The translations under genes and the position numbers were made by a program. Of a stretch of DNA of 43,465 bases, positions 1 to 8,536 are shown piece by piece. Origin of the DNA: Candidatus Ruthenibacterium merdavium (lineage in GTDB: Bacteria > Bacillota > Clostridia > Oscillospirales > Ruminococcaceae). The notes beneath the pieces were generated by a model. It saw only the letters and a list, made by a program, of their open reading frames with translations. It ran no database searches and had not been told where the DNA came from. The DNA lies in contig DWWA01000010.1 of the NCBI GenBank assembly GCA_019119935.1, forward strand, positions 1 through 43,465. Reading direction: 5' to 3'. Position 1 is the first letter of the stretch; every line of letters begins with the position of its first letter.

Positions 1-11
1 GGAGCTTATTC

Positions 12-40
12 ATTATATCATACTCAGTAGCTTTTGTCAA
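12..40 (-). promoter_or_regulatory. Tandem promoter 3 (proximal) of probable rRNA operon
   Basis: On the minus strand TTGACA (40-35), 17 bp spacer, TATAAT (17-12): both hexamers are perfect consensus. Transcription would start within a few bases of the window edge. The initial transcribed sequence again contains AAGCTC, as in the other two promoters. Confidence 0.85.
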
Positions 41-98
41 GCACTTTTTTGATTTTTTCTTTCGCTCCCTTCCGCTCATCGGAGGTGACAGCCTATTT

Positions 99-127
99 AT
101 CTTACCACATCTTCAGACGTTTGTCAA
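99..127 (-). promoter_or_regulatory. Tandem promoter 2 of probable rRNA operon
   Basis: On the minus strand TTGACA (127-122), 17 bp spacer, TAAGAT (104-99). The bases before the -35 (GGTG) and the first transcribed bases (about AGGCTGTC) resemble those of promoter 1, suggesting that the promoters arose by duplication. Confidence 0.8.
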
Positions 128-256
128 CACCTTTTTTCGTGGTTCAGATATTTTCTTTTCGCTTCCCGCCAATCTCGCCGTGGAACCGTCGCCTCTCAGC
201 CGTTTCTCTCACCGCATTTTCAGCGTTTCGCCGCGTCCTCACCGGACAGCTTAAAT

Positions 257-285
257 ATAATACCACGCCTTTCCGCCTTTGTCAA
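257..285 (-). promoter_or_regulatory. Tandem promoter 1 (distal) of probable rRNA operon
   Basis: Reading the minus strand, TTGACA (285-280) is followed after exactly 17 bp by TATTAT (262-257). It is the first of three similar promoters that all fire leftward out of the window. Tandem consensus promoters of this kind normally drive rRNA operons in Bacillota; the rRNA itself lies beyond the edge, so this target is inferred. Confidence 0.8.
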
Positions 286-363
286 CACCTTTTTCTCAAA
301 AATTCGCCTTTTTTCTTTTTCCTTACTTTTTAATACATTTTCATTCATCTTCCGTCCCTAGCT

Positions 364-1041
364 CTACACATCCTCCAGCATCATTCTTCTCATTTTTTCA
401 ATCAGCTTTCTCTCCTTTCTTGACACCTGTACTTGTGTTGTTCCCAGTTTTACAGCCGTTTCACTTTGTGTTTTATTTTGAAAGAATCTCCAATACAAAA
501 GCATTCGCTCTTCTTTCTCTAAAGAACTCATCACACTTTTTAAGCTCAGCAAGTCCGTTAAATGTTCTTCGCAGCTTTCCTGCGGAATATCAAACTCTTT
601 CCCTCCCTCTTCATCGCTTACCGGCGTTAAAGACACGGTTGGCAAAGAAGCATTCACCGCCTGTGCAAGCTGTTCTTTAGACACCTCTAACCGCTGCGCC
701 ATCTCTCCAATGGAAGGCTCCCTGCCGTATTCTTTCAAAAAGCGTTCTCTCAAAATTCCCGCTTTCATTCCAAGCTCTTTCAAAGAACGGCTTACTTTTA
801 CCGCGCCGCCGTCCCGAAACAGCTTTTTAATCTCCCCCAGTATAACCGGGACGGCATAGGTGGAAAAACAAAGTCCTCTTGATTCATCAAACCCGTCGTA
901 TGCCTTAATCAATCCAACACATCCCGCGGCATACAAATCGTCATATTCCATCCCCCTTCCGCGAAATCGTCCCGCACAAGCGTGAACCAATCCCAAATTT
1001 TCTTCAATAAACGCAGCACGTTCTTTTTGGGCCAGCGGCAT
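364..1041 (-). CDS. sigF: RNA polymerase sporulation sigma factor SigF (SpoIIAC)
   Basis: Sigma-F directs transcription in the forespore soon after asymmetric division and is held inactive by SpoIIAB. The 225-residue protein has the sigma-70 layout: region 2 at about 12-80 (motifs YDDLYAAGCVGLIKAYDGFD and FSTYAVPVILGEIKK), region 3 at about 85-145, and a region 4 helix-turn-helix at about 170-215 (KTQSETAVKLGTTQVQVSR). Its start codon follows the stop codon of spoIIAB with no gap, so the two are translationally coupled. It is the last gene of a canonical spoIIAA-spoIIAB-sigF operon. No strong terminator is visible between its stop and the leftward tandem promoters. Identity rests on both sequence and gene order. 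Confidence 0.96.
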   Translation of the reverse strand: MPLAQKERAAFIEENLGLVHACAGRFRGRGMEYDDLYAAGCVGLIKAYDGFDESRGLCFSTYAVPVILGEIKKLFRDGGAVKVSRSLKELGMKAGILRERFLKEYGREPSIGEMAQRLEVSKEQLAQAVNASLPTVSLTPVSDEEGGKEFDIPQESCEEHLTDLLSLKSVMSSLEKEERMLLYWRFFQNKTQSETAVKLGTTQVQVSRKERKLIEKMRRMMLEDV

Positions 1042-1503
1042 TTATACCTCTCCTTCCCGCGTGCTGCTCACGCTTTCTCTGCTTCCCATCCGTTTTGTCA
1101 TCGTAACCCGCGTTCCTTTTCCGGGTTTGGAGCTCACTTTCATCTTGTCGGTAAAACTCTCCATCACCGCAAACCCTAATCCGGCACGCTCCGGCCCACC
1201 TGTTGTAAACATCGGCTCCATTGCTTTTTGAATATTTTCAATGCCGACTCCCTTGTCCGCTACTACAATTCTCAAAAGGTTCCTGTCGTAAATCGAAGCG
1301 GTAATTGTAATCATCCCAATTCCATCGGGATATCCATGTACAATGCAGTTCGTCACAGCCTCGGAAACAGCTGTCTTTAAGTCGGCAATTTCATCTAAAG
1401 TCGGATCCAGCTGAGCGGCAAAGGCGGCCACGGTACTTCTGGCAAAGCCTTCATTTACACTTTTGCTGGGAAATTGAAACTTTACAGTATTTAACGCTTT
1501 CAT
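1042..1503 (-). CDS. spoIIAB: Anti-sigma F factor / serine kinase SpoIIAB
   Basis: SpoIIAB binds and inhibits sigma-F and phosphorylates the anti-anti-sigma factor SpoIIAA using ATP. The 153-residue GHKL ATPase shows an N box around E48-N52 (EAVTN), a G1 box DKGVG at 83-87 and a G2-type GLGFAVM at 108-114. Length is close to the usual 145-150, with a short extra charged C-terminal tail. It lies 17 nt after spoIIAA and abuts sigF. Partner genes on both sides make the assignment secure. Confidence 0.96.
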   Translation of the reverse strand: MKALNTVKFQFPSKSVNEGFARSTVAAFAAQLDPTLDEIADLKTAVSEAVTNCIVHGYPDGIGMITITASIYDRNLLRIVVADKGVGIENIQKAMEPMFTTGGPERAGLGFAVMESFTDKMKVSSKPGKGTRVTMTKRMGSRESVSSTREGEV

Positions 1504-1520
1504 GCTATTCTCCCTTTTCT

Positions 1521-1820
1521 TCAGTCTTTTGATTCGATCCCGGCAATCGCCAGCATTCTTTTAATCGAAGCCGGAGCTTTCTGAACAACTACCGTTCCTT
1601 TCCAACTGTTCATCAGGCGATATCTTCCCAAAATCAACCCAACACCGGAGGAGTCCATAAAGGTTACCCCTGAAAAGTCCAGTATCAGCTTCTGCGGCGT
1701 CGTCGCTTTCAGCGTTTCATCAATTTGTTCACGCATCACCGCGGCCCAGTGGTGGTCAATCTCACCGGATAAAAAAGCCGTCAGCTGGTTCCCCTCCTGC
1801 ATCATCATTACTTGTGTCAT
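1521..1820 (-). CDS. spoIIAA: Anti-sigma F factor antagonist SpoIIAA
   Basis: This STAS-domain protein frees sigma-F from SpoIIAB when it is unphosphorylated. It carries the hallmark FMDSSGVGLILGRY segment at about 54-67; the first serine after the aspartate (S57) corresponds to the regulatory phosphoserine of the family. At 99 residues it is somewhat shorter at the C terminus than the Bacillus protein of about 117. The chosen start has an AAAGGAG ribosome binding site 10 nt upstream. First gene of the spoIIA operon. I could not find a convincing sigma-H promoter in front of it: the preceding stretch is occupied by a terminator hairpin. Confidence 0.94.
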   Translation of the reverse strand: MTQVMMMQEGNQLTAFLSGEIDHHWAAVMREQIDETLKATTPQKLILDFSGVTFMDSSGVGLILGRYRLMNSWKGTVVVQKAPASIKRMLAIAGIESKD

Positions 1821-1838
1821 ATTTTTTGCACTCCTTTA

Positions 1839-1885
1839 AAAAAGAAAAGGCATACAGCCTACGCATTAAGCATAAACTGTATGCC
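1839..1885 (-). terminator. Hairpin with U-tract between XRE regulator and spoIIAA
   Basis: On the minus strand GGCATACAG (1885-1877) pairs with CTGTATGCC (1857-1849) around a 19-nt loop, followed directly by TTTTCTTTTTT. It should stop transcripts of the upstream regulator gene. It ends just before the spoIIAA ribosome binding site, so any transcript arriving from upstream would have to pass it. Confidence 0.7.
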
Positions 1886-1926
1886 CTGTATTTTTTGTCG
1901 CAATAAGCGCCGTATCAAAACAAAGC

Positions 1927-2313
1927 TTATCTTTTTTTCGTCAGCACCCAGCTGAGGCCAAGTCCCACCAAAACACCTGCCAAGATGATGAGAAAGCACT
2001 CGTCATACCGAAAACGGTTTGCCGTCAGTGACCATATCCCAGCCAATGTGGCACAAACCAGCACAAGCCCTAAGGAAGCCTTGTTTCCCTTTTTGTTTTC
2101 TTGCTGTGGTTCCAGCTCTCTCCCTTTAAGAAGATAATCCGTTGTCACACCAAAAAAGTCGCTGAGGAGAATCACCTTTTCTGAATCCGGCATACTTTGT
2201 TCACTTTCCCATTTGGAAACCGCCTGTCTTGAAACACCTATTTTCTCTGCCAGCTCCTCTTGGGACATCCCCCTGCTCTTTCTTAAATGTTGTATTCTCT
2301 CACTAAGCTTCAT
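1927..2313 (-). CDS. XRE-family helix-turn-helix regulator with membrane tail
   Basis: The N-terminal 65 residues form a Cro/C1-type helix-turn-helix (LRKSRGMSQEELAEKIGVSR, then QAVSKWESEQSMPD), a DNA-binding domain common in Bacillota. A short hydrophilic linker rich in Q, N and K follows, then two hydrophobic segments (about 80-97 and 105-124) that should anchor the protein in the membrane. The ATG at 2313 is preferred over the upstream TTG because the AAGGTG motif lies 9 nt away. The gene is transcribed toward spoIIA but separated from it by a terminator. Target genes are unknown. Family is clear; function is not. Confidence 0.85.
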   Translation of the reverse strand: MKLSERIQHLRKSRGMSQEELAEKIGVSRQAVSKWESEQSMPDSEKVILLSDFFGVTTDYLLKGRELEPQQENKKGNKASLGLVLVCATLAGIWSLTANRFRYDECFLIILAGVLVGLGLSWVLTKKR

Positions 2314-2439
2314 GTGCAATCACACCTTTCTCTTGTGTGGTGTAATCATATCAATCTTTCTCGTTGCGGCGCTACCATTGGAACATGGAAATTTGTCAAC
2401 CGTCAGTTGCAAACGGGTTTTGAATGCAAAAATCCGCTT

Positions 2440-3723
2440 TTATCCTCGGTGGTTGTTCTTATCTAAAAGTGCACGCACCTCGGCCGCCAAGTATAAACTT
2501 CCGCAAATCAGCAGTCCGTTTTCCGCAAACTGCATCGCATGGCTAAGCGCCTGCGGCGCATTTTCAAAAAAAGCAGTTTCGCGGAAATACTGCTTTGCCG
2601 TTTGCGCCAATTCTTTCGCCGGGATTGCGCGCGGGCTGTCCGGCGTCACGGTATAGCATCGGTCCACATAAGGCGCTAAAAGCTCCAGCATTTTCTCTTC
2701 GTTTTTGCCGCGCAAAACACCAATTACTAAAGTGAGATGCCGTACGTTCTCGTGGCGCAAAACTTCAGCCAATGCGGCCGCTCCTTGTTCATTGTGCATT
2801 CCGTCTAAAATCAGGGGCGGCTTTTTGCAGAACACTTCAATCCGCGCAGGGAACTTTGTTTGTTCAATTCCCTCTATAATCGCTTCGTCGGAAATGTCAA
2901 ACCCGGCATCGCAGAGCGCAAATGCCGTTTCAATCGCCACTCCCGCATTATAAGCCTGATGCATTCCCGGCATCGCAACCTGCAAATCATATCCACCATA
3001 GTTTACACGGTTTTCAAACGGCTGCCCGCGATAAAAGTAAAAATCCTCCGTCTGAGGAATCCGCAAGGATGTCCCGTTCTTTCTCGCTTCTTCTTGAATC
3101 ACTTCCATCACGCCGGGCTCCTGTTTGGGATAACAGATCACTGTACAGCCTTTTTTAATAATCCCGCACTTTTCCCTCGCAATTTTTTCAAAAGTATCTC
3201 CGAGGAGCTCCGTGTGGTCTTTTCCAATCGCCGTAATGCACGCCGCAAGCGTGTTCTCAATTGCATTTGTCGCGTCCAGCCGTCCGCCGAGCCCCGTTTC
3301 CATGCACACGATATCACATTGCTCTCTTGCAAACCACAGCAGCGCCGCCGCTGTCACGACGTCAAACTCAACCACGCTGTCCCAGCCTTCGCCCCTGAGT
3401 GCCTCCACCGCTTCGCGTACCTCGGTCAAAATTTCAGCCAACGTATCCTTTTCAATCATTTCTCCGTTAATTTGAAACCGTTCCCGAAAATCGAGCACAT
3501 ACGGGCTGATGGTTGCCCCCACCCTGTAATCGGCAGAAATTAAAATATTCGCTGTCATCATCGTTGTGCTGCCTTTTCCGTTTGTTCCCGCAATGTGTAC
3601 AAACTTCAAGCCTTTTTCCGGGTTTCCCAATTTTTGCAGAAGCTTCTTTTCATTTTCTACGCCGGGGTGTTCCGCCAGCCGCGGCAAGCTGTGTACCCAC
3701 TCCAACGCTTTTTCATAATCCAT
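2440..3723 (-). CDS. folC: Bifunctional folylpolyglutamate synthase / dihydrofolate synthase
   Basis: FolC adds glutamate to dihydropteroate and to reduced folates, an ATP-dependent ligase step of folate biosynthesis and retention in the cytoplasm. The 427-residue length is typical. Visible motifs are the P-loop GTNGKGST at 46-53, the GLGGRLDATN segment around 145-155, a KDHTELLGDT segment following it, and the LDGMHNEQG motif near 308-316 that opens the C-terminal domain. The start has AAGGAG about 9 nt upstream. The gene lies 27 nt after the GNAT gene and downstream of valS; valS-folC adjacency is widely conserved in Bacillota, which supports the call. Confidence 0.95.
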   Translation of the reverse strand: MDYEKALEWVHSLPRLAEHPGVENEKKLLQKLGNPEKGLKFVHIAGTNGKGSTTMMTANILISADYRVGATISPYVLDFRERFQINGEMIEKDTLAEILTEVREAVEALRGEGWDSVVEFDVVTAAALLWFAREQCDIVCMETGLGGRLDATNAIENTLAACITAIGKDHTELLGDTFEKIAREKCGIIKKGCTVICYPKQEPGVMEVIQEEARKNGTSLRIPQTEDFYFYRGQPFENRVNYGGYDLQVAMPGMHQAYNAGVAIETAFALCDAGFDISDEAIIEGIEQTKFPARIEVFCKKPPLILDGMHNEQGAAALAEVLRHENVRHLTLVIGVLRGKNEEKMLELLAPYVDRCYTVTPDSPRAIPAKELAQTAKQYFRETAFFENAPQALSHAMQFAENGLLICGSLYLAAEVRALLDKNNHRG

Positions 3724-3750
3724 TTCGGTTTCTCCTTTTTAGTGTGTCTA

Positions 3751-4269
3751 TCACATCACTGACTCTTTCAGCTCTTTTATCATATACAGCGCATCGCCAT
3801 AGCGGCCGTCTTCATACTTCATAAATTGAGGATACCGCCCAAACTCTGCAAAGCCAAATTTATGATAAAGCGCAATCGCCGCTGTATTTTCAGCGTTCAC
3901 TTCTAGTTCCATCTTTTCAAAGCCTTTTTCCTTGGCCCAGTCAATCATTATCTGCATCATGTGCGATGCAATCCCCTTGCGCCAATGGCTCTTTTTTACA
4001 GAAACCGCAATCGAAGCCCGATGTGCCACACGCGGCCTTCTGCCCGCCGCACTGCACTGCGTTACAGCCACAATCTCGCTGCCGTCAAGCGCTACCCACA
4101 TCGCACCCTTATCTGAGTGTGCCATCTGCTCGAGCATTGCTTCTTCCTCTTGCACGCTCAGCCCGATGCCGCCGGCATCCATCAATAAAAAGTCCGTTTC
4201 GCCACCCACAATTTTCGTAAAATCCAACAGTGCTGCGGCATCTTGTTTTTCTGCTTTACGGTAAATCAT
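3751..4269 (-). CDS. GNAT-family N-acetyltransferase
   Basis: This 172-residue protein has the GNAT fold, which transfers an acetyl group from acetyl-CoA to an amine. The CoA-binding motif A is visible as VKKSHWRKGIASHMMQIMID (about 92-111), followed by the family's C-terminal pattern LEVNAENTAAIALYHKFGF and a tyrosine-containing end. It resembles RimI-like and general stress GNATs, but the substrate cannot be read from the sequence. It sits between the valS terminator and folC, with only 27 nt to folC, so it is probably co-transcribed with folC. It interrupts the commonly adjacent valS-folC pair. Confidence 0.85.
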   Translation of the reverse strand: MIYRKAEKQDAAALLDFTKIVGGETDFLLMDAGGIGLSVQEEEAMLEQMAHSDKGAMWVALDGSEIVAVTQCSAAGRRPRVAHRASIAVSVKKSHWRKGIASHMMQIMIDWAKEKGFEKMELEVNAENTAAIALYHKFGFAEFGRYPQFMKYEDGRYGDALYMIKELKESVM

Positions 4270-4290
4270 TTTCTTCGTTCCCCCTTTTTA

Positions 4291-4350
4291 TGCAAAAGAT
4301 AAAACAGGCGGCGCTTTCCGGCAGAACTGCTCCACTCGGAAAGCGCCGCC
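4291..4350 (-). terminator. Strong terminator after valS
   Basis: A 14-bp perfect stem, GGCGGCGCTTTCCG (4307-4320) with its complement at 4337-4350, closes a 16-nt loop. On the minus strand it is followed by TGTTTTATCTTTT. It separates valS from the GNAT-folC pair. Confidence 0.88.
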
Positions 4351-4394
4351 CTTATCCTCGGTCGCTGTTCATTCGTTTTGATTCAGACAGTTAA

Positions 4395-7016
4395 TCATTG
4401 CAGAGCAGCCAAGGACTCCTCAATTTTTGTAAGCTTTGCCTTTGCGGCCGCATAGCTGTCACGAATTTTCTGTACCACCTGCTCCGGTGCCTTGCCCACA
4501 AAGCCCTCGTTGTTGAGCTTTGCCTCGCAGGAAGCAATTTCTTTTTCACAGCTTGCCTTTTCCTTGTTCAAGCGCGCCAGCTCTTTTTCGCGGTCAATCA
4601 GCTCCATCATCGGGATGAACGCGCGTGCGGCATTCGTCACAACCTGAACCATGCCCGCTGTATCTCCTTCATATTTTTCTACAAAGGAAACGCCCTCTGC
4701 AAAAGCAAATTTTGCAAGATAGCTCTCACCGGCTTTAAACGGAGCAGCGTCCGCGGTTTCTACAATCATGCTCGTGCGCTTTGTGGGGTGTACGCCCATG
4801 TCGTTGCGAATCGCACGCATCGCTTTGATGAGATCCATGACTTTTTCAAAGCCGATTTCCTCGTCTTCAAAATGCTTGCTCTCTTCGTAAACCGGCCATG
4901 CCTGATCCATGATCGACGGCGCACTGCCCGGCAAAGCGGTGTAGATTTCCTCGGTGATGAACGGCATAAAGGGATGCAGCAGCTTGAGTGCCTCGGAGAG
5001 TACATGCACTAAAATCTTGCGTGCGCTGTCTGCCTCGCCGGCATCCTCACTGTTCAAACGAATCTTCGCAATTTCAATATACCAGTCACAGTACACTTCC
5101 CAAATGAAGTCCTGTACCTTCTGCGCGGCCAAGCCCAGCTCAAACTTATCTAGGTTTGCCGTCACTTCGCGCACTAAGCTGTTGAAACGGGACAAAATCC
5201 AGCGGTCCGCCATTGTCAAGCTGGCAGGCTCACCCGGCACAAAGTCCTCCGGCAGGTTCATCATGACAAAACGGGTCGCATTCCAAAGCTTGTTGGCAAA
5301 ATTGCGGCTCGCCTTTACCTTGTCATCCGAGAAGCGCATGTCATTGCCCGGTGTCGAACCAATCACCAGCGTCAAGCGCAGTGCGTCCGCGCCGTACTGC
5401 TCAATGATTTCCAGGGGGTCAATGCCGTTACCAAGGCTCTTAGACATCTTGCGTCCCTGCGCGTCACGTACCAAGCCGTGAATCAGAACGGTGTCAAACG
5501 GTACTTGATCGGTGTAAGTCAGTCCCGAGAAAATCATGCGCGATACCCAGAACGTGATAATGTCGTAACCGGTCACCAGCGTGTTGGTCGGGTAGAAATA
5601 TTTCAAATCCTCGGTTTCTTCGGGCCAGCCCAGCGTGGAGAACGGCCACAGTGCAGAAGAGAACCATGTGTCAAGCGTATCCTCATCTTGACGCACGGGC
5701 TTTCCGCACTTCGGGCAGGTGTCGAGATGTACCTCCGAAACGGTAATCTCGCCGCAGTCGTCACAGTAATAGGCCGGAATTCGATGGCCCCACCACAGCT
5801 GACGGCTGATGCACCAGTCGCGGGTGTTTTCCATCCAGAAATAGTAGTTTTTGTCAAAACGCTCCGGCACAAAGCGGATTTTTCCGCTGCGCACAGCTTC
5901 AATGGCCGGGCCTGCCAGCGGAACCATTTTCACAAACCACTGCTTCGACACCATCGGCTCTACCGTTGTTCCGCAGCGGTAGCAGGTGCCCACGTTGTGT
6001 TTGTGCGCTTCAATTTCGCCCAGATAACCCTGCTCTTTCAAATCGGCTACAATCGCTTTTCGTGCTTCGTAGCGATCCATTCCCGCGTATTTTCCGCAGT
6101 CGTCCGTCATGCGGGCGTCGTCCGTCATCACTTTAATGATAGGCAGCTGATGACGCACACCCACCTCAAAGTCGTTCGGGTCGTGCGCCGGAGTAATTTT
6201 CACCACGCCGGTACCGAACTCTCGGTCTACATACTCGTCACATACAATGGGAATCTCTCGGTTGACGAGCGGCAAAAGCACGCTCTTGCCATGCAGATGC
6301 GTATAGCGCTCATCCTCGGGATGTACCGCTACCGCCGTATCGCCCAGCATCGTTTCCGGACGAGTTGTCGCAATTTCCAGCATCTCGTCCGTACCTACCA
6401 CCGGGTAGCGAATGTGCCAGAACGAACCGTCCTGCTCCTCATATTCCACTTCTGCGTCGGAAATCGAAGTTTTGCAGTGCGGGCACCAGTTGATAATGCG
6501 TTCGCCGCGGTAAATCAAACCGTCATCATACAGCTTTTTGAATACCTTGACTACCGCTTTGCTGCATCCTTCGTCCATTGTGAAGCGCTCGCGCTTCCAG
6601 TCACACGAACAGCCCAGCTTTTTCAGCTGCTCTACAATGCGGCCGCCGTATTGCTTTTTCCAGTCCCAAGCGCGCTCCAAAAAGCCGTCGCGTCCCAGCT
6701 CCTGCTTTGTCACGCCCTCCTCTTTCATTTTTGCCACAATGCGCGCTTCCGTCGCAATGGAGGCATGGTCCGTGCCCGGCACCCAAAGCGCCGCATACCC
6801 TTGCATTCTTTTGTAACGAATCAGAATATCCTGCCAAGTTTCGTCCATCGCGTGACCCATGTGAAGCTGTCCCGTAATGTTGGGCGGCGGCATCACAATC
6901 GTGTAGGGCTTTTTGTCCGGGTCACGCTGTGTGTGGAAATAATCTCCCTCTACCCATTTTTGGTACAAGCGCTCTTCCACTTGTCCGGGTTCGTAAATTT
7001 TTTCTAATTCTTTCAT
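4395..7016 (-). CDS. valS: Valyl-tRNA synthetase
   Basis: ValRS charges tRNA-Val with valine. The 873-residue class I synthetase carries the signature HMGH at 52-55 within PPNITGQLHMGHAM, the KMSKS motif in DAQGRKMSKSLGNGIDP, a large editing domain, zinc-binding-type cysteine pairs (CPHC, CDDC, CPKC) and a C-terminal coiled coil rich in K and E (last 65 residues). The internal ATG at 7016 is preferred because AAGGAG lies 7 nt upstream; an ATG at 7037 lacks a comparable site. Unusually, no T-box is directly in front. A valine-specifier T-box lies about 1.2 kb upstream, before the acyltransferase gene, and no terminator is visible between the two genes, so valS probably depends on that leader. 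Confidence 0.97.
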   Translation of the reverse strand: MKELEKIYEPGQVEERLYQKWVEGDYFHTQRDPDKKPYTIVMPPPNITGQLHMGHAMDETWQDILIRYKRMQGYAALWVPGTDHASIATEARIVAKMKEEGVTKQELGRDGFLERAWDWKKQYGGRIVEQLKKLGCSCDWKRERFTMDEGCSKAVVKVFKKLYDDGLIYRGERIINWCPHCKTSISDAEVEYEEQDGSFWHIRYPVVGTDEMLEIATTRPETMLGDTAVAVHPEDERYTHLHGKSVLLPLVNREIPIVCDEYVDREFGTGVVKITPAHDPNDFEVGVRHQLPIIKVMTDDARMTDDCGKYAGMDRYEARKAIVADLKEQGYLGEIEAHKHNVGTCYRCGTTVEPMVSKQWFVKMVPLAGPAIEAVRSGKIRFVPERFDKNYYFWMENTRDWCISRQLWWGHRIPAYYCDDCGEITVSEVHLDTCPKCGKPVRQDEDTLDTWFSSALWPFSTLGWPEETEDLKYFYPTNTLVTGYDIITFWVSRMIFSGLTYTDQVPFDTVLIHGLVRDAQGRKMSKSLGNGIDPLEIIEQYGADALRLTLVIGSTPGNDMRFSDDKVKASRNFANKLWNATRFVMMNLPEDFVPGEPASLTMADRWILSRFNSLVREVTANLDKFELGLAAQKVQDFIWEVYCDWYIEIAKIRLNSEDAGEADSARKILVHVLSEALKLLHPFMPFITEEIYTALPGSAPSIMDQAWPVYEESKHFEDEEIGFEKVMDLIKAMRAIRNDMGVHPTKRTSMIVETADAAPFKAGESYLAKFAFAEGVSFVEKYEGDTAGMVQVVTNAARAFIPMMELIDREKELARLNKEKASCEKEIASCEAKLNNEGFVGKAPEQVVQKIRDSYAAAKAKLTKIEESLAALQ

Positions 7017-7145
7017 CTGCAATCTCCTTTTCTTCATGCGCCCGCCTCACAAAGCCGTGCGCCATTTGCCATTGTTTTCTCTGCCAGTTCCTACTACAAC
7101 GATGGATTCACGCCGCAGAAAATGTCTTGCGTTTTCTAAAGTGCC

Positions 7146-8210
7146 TTAATTTCCGCTTTCTCTGTGCCGATCAGACTCCCATCGCCCCAGCATCCACGGA
7201 AAATACCGCTCCATCGGACGTGCAAATAAGAAATAACCGGCCAGCATCATGAAAAACGCCTGAATCGCCATCACATTTGCCCCAATTTCCGTGCCGCTGT
7301 CCGGCATGGTGAATCCGATGGACGCGAGCGCCAGCGGCAAAAGAACTTTTGTCAACTGCTCTGTGGTACATAAAACTAAAGTGGAGCGCCCCATCGCACA
7401 AAGCAGCCTGCTCTTTTGGAAAAGCAGTGCCGCACTAAACGCACATACAATTCCGCTGCACTCGTACAAAAAAGTAATCATACTCAGCACAAGATAGCTC
7501 GGCTCAGTCACACCGAACAAACTGGGAAAATAACCGAGGCCATAGTAGAAGTTGACGTAGAGCACATACCACGACGCAGCAATGCCGATTACCCCGCCAA
7601 TGTGCAGAGCCTTCATGCGGTGCGGCGCCTGAAACACACCTTTTCGGTAACACCAAGACGCCGCATCGCCAATCGCATAGTAAATCCAAAAACGCCCGGC
7701 CATGTCCATTCCCCACGGCAAAACCGCGCCCTCGTGAATCAATTTCACCGCCGCGCTCACCAAAGCGGCAAGCCCCCATACAAAGATTGGCTTTTTCAAA
7801 AGCCGCCGCGCCGCTTCGTGGTAGATTTCCATAAAAAATAAACAAGGCAAAAACCACATTGCCGCCACCGGGCATACATTTCTTGCACCGTACAGCAGTC
7901 CTTTTCCCCACTGAATCATGTCACCGATGGTCAATTCAAACAAGAATACCCGCACTGCCAAAATCAACAGTCCAAATAAAAAGTACGGAACCATCAAGCG
8001 CAGAAACTTCTCTTTGGTGAACAGCTTCCATGTTTTTTCCTTTGCGCGAAACGCCGTAAAGCCGGATGCAAAAAATAAAATTCCAAGCAAAGTATACTGC
8101 CCCACCATGCCGTAACGCCCCATTCCATCATAGTGCGTTACATACATCAGCCAAATGCCAATGAGCTTCATGATATCCAGCCAATCGTATCGCTTTTTTC
8201 GCTCTTGCAT
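7146..8210 (-). CDS. Acyltransferase family 3 membrane protein
   Basis: The 354-residue protein begins with KRYDWLDIMKLIGIWLMYVT and continues with about ten hydrophobic segments. This is the pattern of the OafA/acyltransferase-3 family, which moves acyl groups onto surface sugars or other cell-envelope substrates. Families of this type usually have an H or R near the first membrane segment; here a THYDGMGRYG segment follows it. The real start is 8210, with GGAGGACG just upstream. The reading frame stays open to 8360, but that upstream part is the T-box leader and should not be annotated as protein. The acceptor is unknown. The gene lies between a valine-type T-box and valS. Confidence 0.8.
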   Translation of the reverse strand: MQERKKRYDWLDIMKLIGIWLMYVTHYDGMGRYGMVGQYTLLGILFFASGFTAFRAKEKTWKLFTKEKFLRLMVPYFLFGLLILAVRVFLFELTIGDMIQWGKGLLYGARNVCPVAAMWFLPCLFFMEIYHEAARRLLKKPIFVWGLAALVSAAVKLIHEGAVLPWGMDMAGRFWIYYAIGDAASWCYRKGVFQAPHRMKALHIGGVIGIAASWYVLYVNFYYGLGYFPSLFGVTEPSYLVLSMITFLYECSGIVCAFSAALLFQKSRLLCAMGRSTLVLCTTEQLTKVLLPLALASIGFTMPDSGTEIGANVMAIQAFFMMLAGYFLFARPMERYFPWMLGRWESDRHRESGN

Positions 8211-8232
8211 CACGTCCTCCTTTCCTATCGTA

Positions 8233-8530
8233 CAAAAAAGCCGCCCCATGCCAATGCATGAGACGGCTAAAACCGCGGTACCACTCAAATTGTCCTTGCA
8301 GCTTCTCTGCAAAAACCACTCATCGCCCTTTAACGCAAGGCATACGGAGAACGCTGGCATATCGGTTCACGTTCTCAGCTCCAAAGCGACCATGCCGCAG
8401 CCCGTCACAGAACTTTCACCCACCGTTCTGCTCTCTGCATCCGATTTTCTGCGGCAACCTCTTTTTCCCAGCCTTTTTCTTTTTGACAAACAATTATTTT
8501 GCGCTTTCAATATGCGCTGCAAAATATCTG
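8233..8530 (-). ncRNA. T-box riboswitch, valine specifier (GTC)
   Basis: The minus strand shows the T-box core TGGTACCGCGG (within 8273-8286), preceded by the antiterminator 5' half GAGTGG. Stem I has the features AGAGAG and GGTGGGTGAAA plus the 8-bp helix TGCCGCAG/CTGCGGCA. The trinucleotide GTC (8390-8388) lies exactly 9 nt before the end of the conserved GGAG block. The methionine T-box at 26446-26785 has ATG at the same distance, so GTC (Val) is the best specifier assignment. A hairpin with a T-run (8267-8233) forms the terminator. The leader precedes the acyltransferase and then valS. Confidence 0.9.
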
Positions 8531-8536
8531 CTTATC

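Noticed and set aside
5478-7007. A 509-codon open frame on the plus strand opposite valS
   Set aside because: It is the exact antisense of a well-conserved synthetase gene, has no ribosome binding site and no recognisable protein features; long antisense frames are common opposite GC-balanced coding sequence.
8211-8360. N-terminal extension of the acyltransferase frame
   Set aside because: The segment is the T-box antiterminator and terminator, which happens to be open in that frame; the start with a good ribosome binding site is at 8210.
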